A stretch of DNA of 62,001 nucleotides from an uncultured Streptococcus sp. (GTDB lineage Bacteria; Bacillota; Bacilli; Lactobacillales; Streptococcaceae), in the NCBI GenBank assembly GCA_934215455.1, contig CAKPZX010000003.1, positions 1 through 62,001 of the forward strand, in the 5' to 3' direction. Below the pieces are notes generated by a model that saw only the letters and a program-made list of their open reading frames with translations, had not been told where the DNA came from and did not search any database. This document shows positions 58,308-62,001 of this stretch, piece after piece (position 1 is the first letter of the stretch; each line of letters opens with the position of its first letter). The position numbers were made by a program, and so were the translations under genes.

Positions 58308-59144
58308 ATGGCTGATAGAAAGAAAATTTCAAAGAAAACATTAGCAAAAGCATTCCATCATTGGTATTATGGTCATTTGACTTGTTTCTCTCAAGAACAT
58401 ATGCAAACCTTCGGGTACTTGACTTCTATGCTTCCAATCGTAGAAGAAATGTATGACACAAAAGAAGAACAAAAGGATGCTATGCAAACCTATACGGCCT
58501 TCTTCAACACTGAACCACAACTTGGATCTCTTGTTGTAGGGATCACAGCTGGTTTGGAAGAAGCGCGTGCAAACGGAGATGCAGTAGATGGCGAAACCAT
58601 CAACGGTATGCGTGCCGGTTTGATGGGACCAATCGCTGGTATTGGTGACTCATTGGTCGTTGGTACCTTGATTCCAGTTCTCTTGGGGATTGCCCTTGGA
58701 CTTTCTAAAGGTGGGAACGTCGCTGGTGCTCTCTTCTACATCGTCGTATGGAACCTCTTAGTCTACTTTGGTATGCGCTTTGCCTTCTTCAAAGGTTACC
58801 AATTAGGGGATAAAGCCGTTGAATTCCTTGTAGGACCAAAAGGACAAGCTCTTCGTAAAGCGATCAGTGTTGTCGGTGGTATGGTTATCGGTGCCGTAGC
58901 AGCTACTTGGGTATCTGTTACAACAGCCCTTCAATTCAAGAATTCTGAAGGAAAAGTCTTCTTGAACATCCAAGAAAAGATCGATGGTGTTTATCCAGGT
59001 CTCTTGACAGCAGCCTTCATCACTCTTTGCTGGTGGTTGATGTCTAAGAAAAAAATTTCACCAAACAAAGTCATGTTACTTCTCGTTGTAGTGGCTTTGA
59101 TCGGTGTTGCCCTTGGTATCTTCGACCCACATCTTAAATACTAA
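58308..59144 (+). CDS. PTS mannose family IID component
   Basis: About 278 residues. The ATG at 58308 follows an AGGAGG site located in the end of the IIC gene. The cytoplasmic N-terminal region contains FHHWYYGHLTCFSQEHMQTFGYL, typical of IID. GMRAGLMGPIAGIGDS precedes the single long helical membrane region at the C-terminal half. It pairs with IIC; such IIC/IID complexes are also bacteriocin and phage receptors in lactic acid bacteria. Confidence 0.94.
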   Translation: MADRKKISKKTLAKAFHHWYYGHLTCFSQEHMQTFGYLTSMLPIVEEMYDTKEEQKDAMQTYTAFFNTEPQLGSLVVGITAGLEEARANGDAVDGETINGMRAGLMGPIAGIGDSLVVGTLIPVLLGIALGLSKGGNVAGALFYIVVWNLLVYFGMRFAFFKGYQLGDKAVEFLVGPKGQALRKAISVVGGMVIGAVAATWVSVTTALQFKNSEGKVFLNIQEKIDGVYPGLLTAAFITLCWWLMSKKKISPNKVMLLLVVVALIGVALGIFDPHLKY

Positions 59145-59178
59145 GGAAAAGAAAAAACGAATTTGCTAGTAGGAGTTT

Positions 59179-59230
59179 TTGAGAATGAAGTGAATTGACC
59201 TCCTTTATTTGCACTTCATTCTCAATTTTT
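59179..59230 (+). terminator. Terminator within the PTS operon, before the small membrane gene
   Basis: Perfect 14-bp stem TTGAGAATGAAGTG (59179-59192) / CACTTCATTCTCAA (59212-59225) with five Ts. It should uncouple the next gene from the PTS genes or allow only partial read-through. Confidence 0.9.
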
Positions 59231-59245
59231 ATCAGGAGGAATCCC

Positions 59246-59539
59246 ATGGTTACAAAACAAGAACTTGTCAATGGATATGAAACAGAAATTAACTACCAAC
59301 GCCACATGCTTGAAAACCTTGGTCGTTGGTTCAGCTTACTCTTTATCATTGCCAGTATTGGTGTGGTAATGATCTATCTCTTTCACAAAAGTTTCCTCCC
59401 ACTCTTGATCCTCGGGATTTTACTAGCCTTGGTTGGAATTTTAGGCATGATTGTTTTTGGATATGGGATCTACCGCGGGCGGATCAATCTTCAAAAAGTG
59501 ATCGATGATTTCAATCAAAAATTGACAATTTTAAATTGA
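59246..59539 (+). CDS. Small two-helix membrane protein downstream of the PTS
   Basis: A 97-residue protein from the ATG at 59246 (AGGAGGA upstream), not from the longer frame at 59195, which lies in the terminator. Two helices (about 26-45 and 49-73) are flanked by charged ends. I do not recognise the family. Its position after IID and after a strong terminator suggests an accessory whose expression is lowered relative to the PTS. Confidence 0.75.
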   Translation: MVTKQELVNGYETEINYQRHMLENLGRWFSLLFIIASIGVVMIYLFHKSFLPLLILGILLALVGILGMIVFGYGIYRGRINLQKVIDDFNQKLTILN

Positions 59540-59547
59540 TATTTTAG

Positions 59548-59579
59548 AAACATCTCATTTATTTTTGAGGTGTTTTTTT
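59548..59579 (+). terminator. Terminator before groES
   Basis: Stem AAACATCTCA / TGAGGTGTTT (one G-T pair) followed by Ts. Confidence 0.9.
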
Positions 59580-59580
59580 C

Positions 59581-59608
59581 TTGACTATTTCTGACCAAGT
59601 GATACAAT
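59581..59608 (+). promoter_or_regulatory. groESL sigma-A promoter
   Basis: TTGACT (59581-59586), a 16-base spacer and TACAAT (59603-59608), immediately upstream of the CIRCE operator. Confidence 0.85.
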
Positions 59609-59619
59609 AGAAACATAAG

Positions 59620-59646
59620 TTAGCACTTACGTATAGAGAGTGCTAA
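59620..59646 (+). promoter_or_regulatory. CIRCE operator (HrcA binding site) of groESL
   Basis: TTAGCACTT, nine bases, GAGTGCTAA: the classical CIRCE inverted repeat with one arm mismatch. HrcA binds here and is released on heat or protein-folding stress. Confidence 0.96.
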
Positions 59647-59668
59647 AAACACGTATGGAGGAATGAAC

Positions 59669-59950
59669 ATGTTAAAACCATTAGGAGACCGTGTGGTCTT
59701 AAAAGTAGAAGAAAAAGAACAGACTGTTGGAGGTTTTGTCCTCGCAGGTGCGAGCAAGGCTGATACAAAAACAGCTGAAGTAGTGGCCGTTGGCGAAGGT
59801 GTGCGTACCCTAAGTGGCGAACTCATTGCTCCAGCTGTAAAAGCAGGAGACCACGTTTTGGTTGAAAGCCATGCAGGAATTGAAGTGAAAGATGGGGAAG
59901 AAACCTACACCATCGTTGGAACATCAAACATTCTTGCAATTGTAGAGTAA
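59669..59950 (+). CDS. groES: Co-chaperonin GroES
   Basis: A 93-residue GroES ([25 protein letters not shown], with the mobile loop around residues 17-28), the heptameric lid of GroEL. The ATG at 59669 is preferred over 59663, given the GGAGG site. CIRCE-controlled with groEL 21 bases downstream. Confidence 0.97.
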   Translation: MLKPLGDRVVLKVEEKEQTVGGFVLAGASKADTKTAEVVAVGEGVRTLSGELIAPAVKAGDHVLVESHAGIEVKDGEETYTIVGTSNILAIVE

Positions 59951-61597
<1,647 letters not shown>

Positions 61598-61683
61598 CCT
61601 GATACCAATGATTGGTGCTAAAGCACCGAATCATTGGACGGTAGCCGCTATGTTGCGGCCTACCTAATCATCTTACTAGCTCA

Positions 61684-61712
61684 AAGGGAGGAAAATATCG
61701 TTCCTCCCTTTT
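61684..61712 (+). terminator. Intrinsic terminator, module 1 (groESL)
   Basis: Ten-bp perfect stem AAGGGAGGAA / TTCCTCCCTT with a seven-base loop and trailing Ts, 87 bases after groEL. Confidence 0.9.
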
Positions 61713-61802
61713 CACGTCATAACCCCTTGGTTAATTTATCAGGTGCATTTATTGTTATGGCAAGCACCTTGGTGCCTTGCCGAAGTGTCTTACTAAGAAA
61801 AC

Positions 61803-61834
61803 AAAGAAGGCATTATCTGCCTTCTTTATTTTCT
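61803..61834 (+). terminator. Intrinsic terminator, module 2
   Basis: Ten-bp perfect stem AAAGAAGGCA / TGCCTTCTTT, five-base loop, then ATTTT. A second strong terminator in a region with no gene implies either a small transcript or a duplicated element. Confidence 0.88.
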
Positions 61835-61924
61835 GTCGTAACCGCTACAAATGATTGAGGCTATGCCTCTCATCGTTGGACGGTAGCCGCTATGTTGCGG
61901 CCTACCTAATCATCTTACTAGCTC

Positions 61925-61997
61925 AAAGAGAGTGGGACAGAAATCGGTAATTCGTTAGAATTCGATTTCGTCGTCCCACCTCCGCACAGTTGAGTAG
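61925..61997. repeat. Terminal inverted repeat, right copy
   Basis: Exact reverse complement of positions 1-73, containing the GTGGGAC...GTCCCAC hairpin. It is the third hairpin module of the post-groEL array. Confidence 0.9.
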
Positions 61998-62001
61998 GGC
62001 T

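Larger units (their letters stand above)
61598..62001 (+). repeat. Tandem array of hairpin modules downstream of groEL
   Basis: No gene is seen in these 404 bases. A 53-bp segment (61634-61686) recurs identically at 61876-61928. Each copy is preceded by a hairpin with ATGATT-type arms (61605-61637 and about 61848-61879) and contains GGTAG-CCGC / GCGG-CCTACC. Three modules share TCTTACTA (61671, 61768, 61913), a short gap, AAAG, and then a different hairpin. Those hairpins are AAGGGAGGAA/TTCCTCCCTT (61684-61710), AAAGAAGGCA/TGCCTTCTTT (61803-61827) and the GTGGGAC repeat. A further GGCAAGCACC hairpin lies at 61739-61761. Confidence 0.8.

Noticed and set aside
61598..62001. CRISPR array, because of repeated 53-bp segments
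   Set aside because: There are only two exact copies 242 bases apart, with hairpin-rich DNA between them and no regular spacers or cas genes.

Overview
The window reads as a low-GC Gram-positive chromosome from the genus Streptococcus, mitis/sanguinis side. The best guess is S. parasanguinis or a close relative; the species is inferred from gene order and remembered protein similarity, not from a search. Supporting signs are the tyrS / pbp1b / rpoB / rpoC block, the comGA-GG operon followed by a methylase and ackA, the folP-folC-folE-folBK (sul-type) operon, a pneumococcal-type BOX repeat, a HrcA/CIRCE-controlled groESL operon and late-competence (ComX) boxes.

Region 1 (about 1-16,800) is one continuous host N-glycan utilisation island. 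It holds alpha-mannosidases GH92, GH125 and GH38, a ROK sugar kinase, a GH20 beta-hexosaminidase, a binding-protein-dependent importer (two permeases and lipoprotein NgtS, no ATPase), a DUF624 membrane protein and a YesM/YesN-type two-component system. In S. pneumoniae the equivalent parts are scattered; here they are contiguous and carry cre-like CcpA sites. A TetR / flavodoxin-fold oxidoreductase cassette (16,796-18,125) has been inserted just downstream and is flanked by a 67-bp direct duplication of the response-regulator tail and its terminator.

Region 2 (18,200-30,780) is core information processing: rlmA(II) and tyrS on the minus strand, then pbp1b, rpoB (with a long structured leader) and rpoC on the plus strand.

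Region 3 (30,950-35,630) is a five-gene accessory operon between rpoC and the com genes: UDP-GlcNAc 2-epimerase, a membrane protein with a degenerate GGDEF domain, a 46-aa membrane peptide, a processive GT2 synthase and a membrane-anchored GH8 hydrolase. It looks like a synthase-dependent, probably ManNAc-containing, exopolysaccharide system of the Listeria Pss / Bacillus Yda type. I regard it as the most interesting system in the window.

Region 4 (35,790-46,850) carries a DUF1033 gene, the comG pseudopilus operon, a DNA-methylase-like protein, ackA, a CPBP protease and the folate operon. Region 5 (46,850-51,850) has repeat-rich intergenic DNA, a DUF1846 gene, pepA, three small housekeeping genes and competence ssbB. 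Region 6 (52,037-59,540) is a sensor operon (two membrane-tethered sugar-binding proteins around a histidine kinase and response regulator) followed by a complete mannose-family PTS. Region 7 is groES-groEL, then about 400 bp of non-coding DNA densely packed with hairpins. Its last 73 bp are an exact inverted copy of the first 73 bp of the window.

Start codons were moved from the longest open frame wherever a ribosome binding site, overlap or remembered homologue start indicated an internal start.
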